DNA from: Hippopus hippopus
Taxonomy: Eukaryota > Mollusca > Bivalvia > Cardiida > Cardiidae
NCBI GenBank assembly: GCA_946811185.2
Contig: OX328105.1
Coordinates: 39,854,845 to 39,918,844 of the forward strand
Direction: 5' to 3'
Length of the DNA stretch: 64,000 nt
Under the pieces are notes generated by a model. It had not been told where the DNA came from. It made no database searches and saw only the letters and a list, made by a program, of their open reading frames with translations. The stretch's first letter is position 1. Every line of letters begins with the position of its first letter. The translations under genes were made by a program, and so were the position numbers. Positions 63,683 to 64,000 of this stretch are shown here, one piece after another.

Positions 63683-63866
63683 CCACCGCTGACTATTGTT
63701 TCAACGATGATTATGTGGGAAAGCAACCAGTGGCTTGGAAAGAAATTTGTGCGAAGTACTGATAAAAGGGACTCCAGGAACGCATGGATAGGTGCACTGG
63801 CCACCGCGATATAACTGAAATAATGTTGAAAACGGCATTAAATACCATACAATCAATCAATCAATG
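63683..63866 (+). mobile_element. SINE, 5'-truncated, with (AATC)n tail
   Basis: GTGGGAAAGCAACCAGTGGC to GGCATTAAATACCATAC, then AATC repeated three to four times. Confidence 0.85.
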
Positions 63867-63894
63867 AGTAGAAAATGTCTTGCCCAAAGGCACT

Positions 63895-63990
63895 GCCATG
63901 ATTATCCCAGTGCTACAAGTGAGGCTCAAACCGGGACCTCCAGGTTACAAGTCCTACACTTTACCACTGAGCCACACAGGACCTCTTCTC
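63895..63990 (-). mobile_element. tRNA-like SINE head, different type
   Basis: Minus strand: TGGCTCAGTGGTAAAGTG (A-box-like), GGACTTGTAACCTGG, GGTTTGAGCC (B-box-like). Could be the start of a SINE running left, or a decayed tRNA pseudogene. Confidence 0.6.
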
Positions 63991-64000
63991 TGGGAATTGC

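Noticed and set aside
63895..63990. Functional tRNA gene on the minus strand
   Set aside because: A- and B-box-like motifs are present, but I could not fold a clean acceptor and anticodon stem. The setting is SINE-rich, so a SINE head or pseudogene is likelier.

Overview
This window looks like nuclear DNA of a repeat-rich marine or freshwater animal, most probably a bivalve mollusc (inference). It is AT-rich and has no operons. Almost all of it is short non-autonomous mobile DNA of kinds I associate with bivalve genomes: pearl-like elements with tandem cores, V-SINE-like tRNA-derived SINEs, and very many short palindromic MITEs. I cannot name the species from the sequence alone.

Only one host coding segment is convincing. 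It is a long exon at 35209-37193 (+) that starts a protein with an N-myristoylation-type N-terminus and a disordered, Ser/Arg-rich body. It has a good 3' splice site in front and a good 5' splice site before the in-frame stop, so the gene continues to the right, beyond what I can follow. The only other long ORF with a family signature is the internally deleted hAT transposase at 894-1589. It lies inside a complete non-autonomous hAT element (360-2228) with perfect 14-bp TIRs and an 8-bp target duplication.

The dominant component is one MITE family, called MITE-A here: about 100 full or partial copies, roughly a third of the window. A standard copy is about 229 bp: TTAA, a TIR like CCCTTTACCA, a short arm (S, ~55 bp), a ~67-bp nearly perfect palindrome, a long arm (L, ~110 bp), the TIR again and TTAA. 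In the feature list '+' means S then L, '-' means L then S, and '.' means symmetric or unclear. A nested insertion (15826-16054) with its empty site recognisable shows a duplicated TTAA target, which is a piggyBac-superfamily trait. Copies often sit head to tail and share one TTAA. Three further TTAA-ended families (D1, D2, D3) share a different central palindrome built on GATCAAGATCAGACTGCA.

The remaining mobile DNA includes four clear pearl/Helentron-like elements with 145-bp tandem cores (4111-5150, 10553-11520, 37885-40582, 58954-60070) and a degenerate fifth (41430-42570). There are also two smaller Helentron-like elements (7626-7932, 28138-28470), about twelve SINE copies, several foldback or TIR elements, and a LINE-derived zinc-finger tandem repeat (55741-56229).

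The most interesting signal is in MITE-A. Individual copies carry private substitutions matched on both arms of the palindrome. Symmetric S-S and L-L derivatives exist. One copy has lost its core and gained a brand-new perfect 70-bp palindrome elsewhere. Together these point to arm-to-arm copying (template switching or hairpin conversion), or to selection on the hairpin, as an active process.
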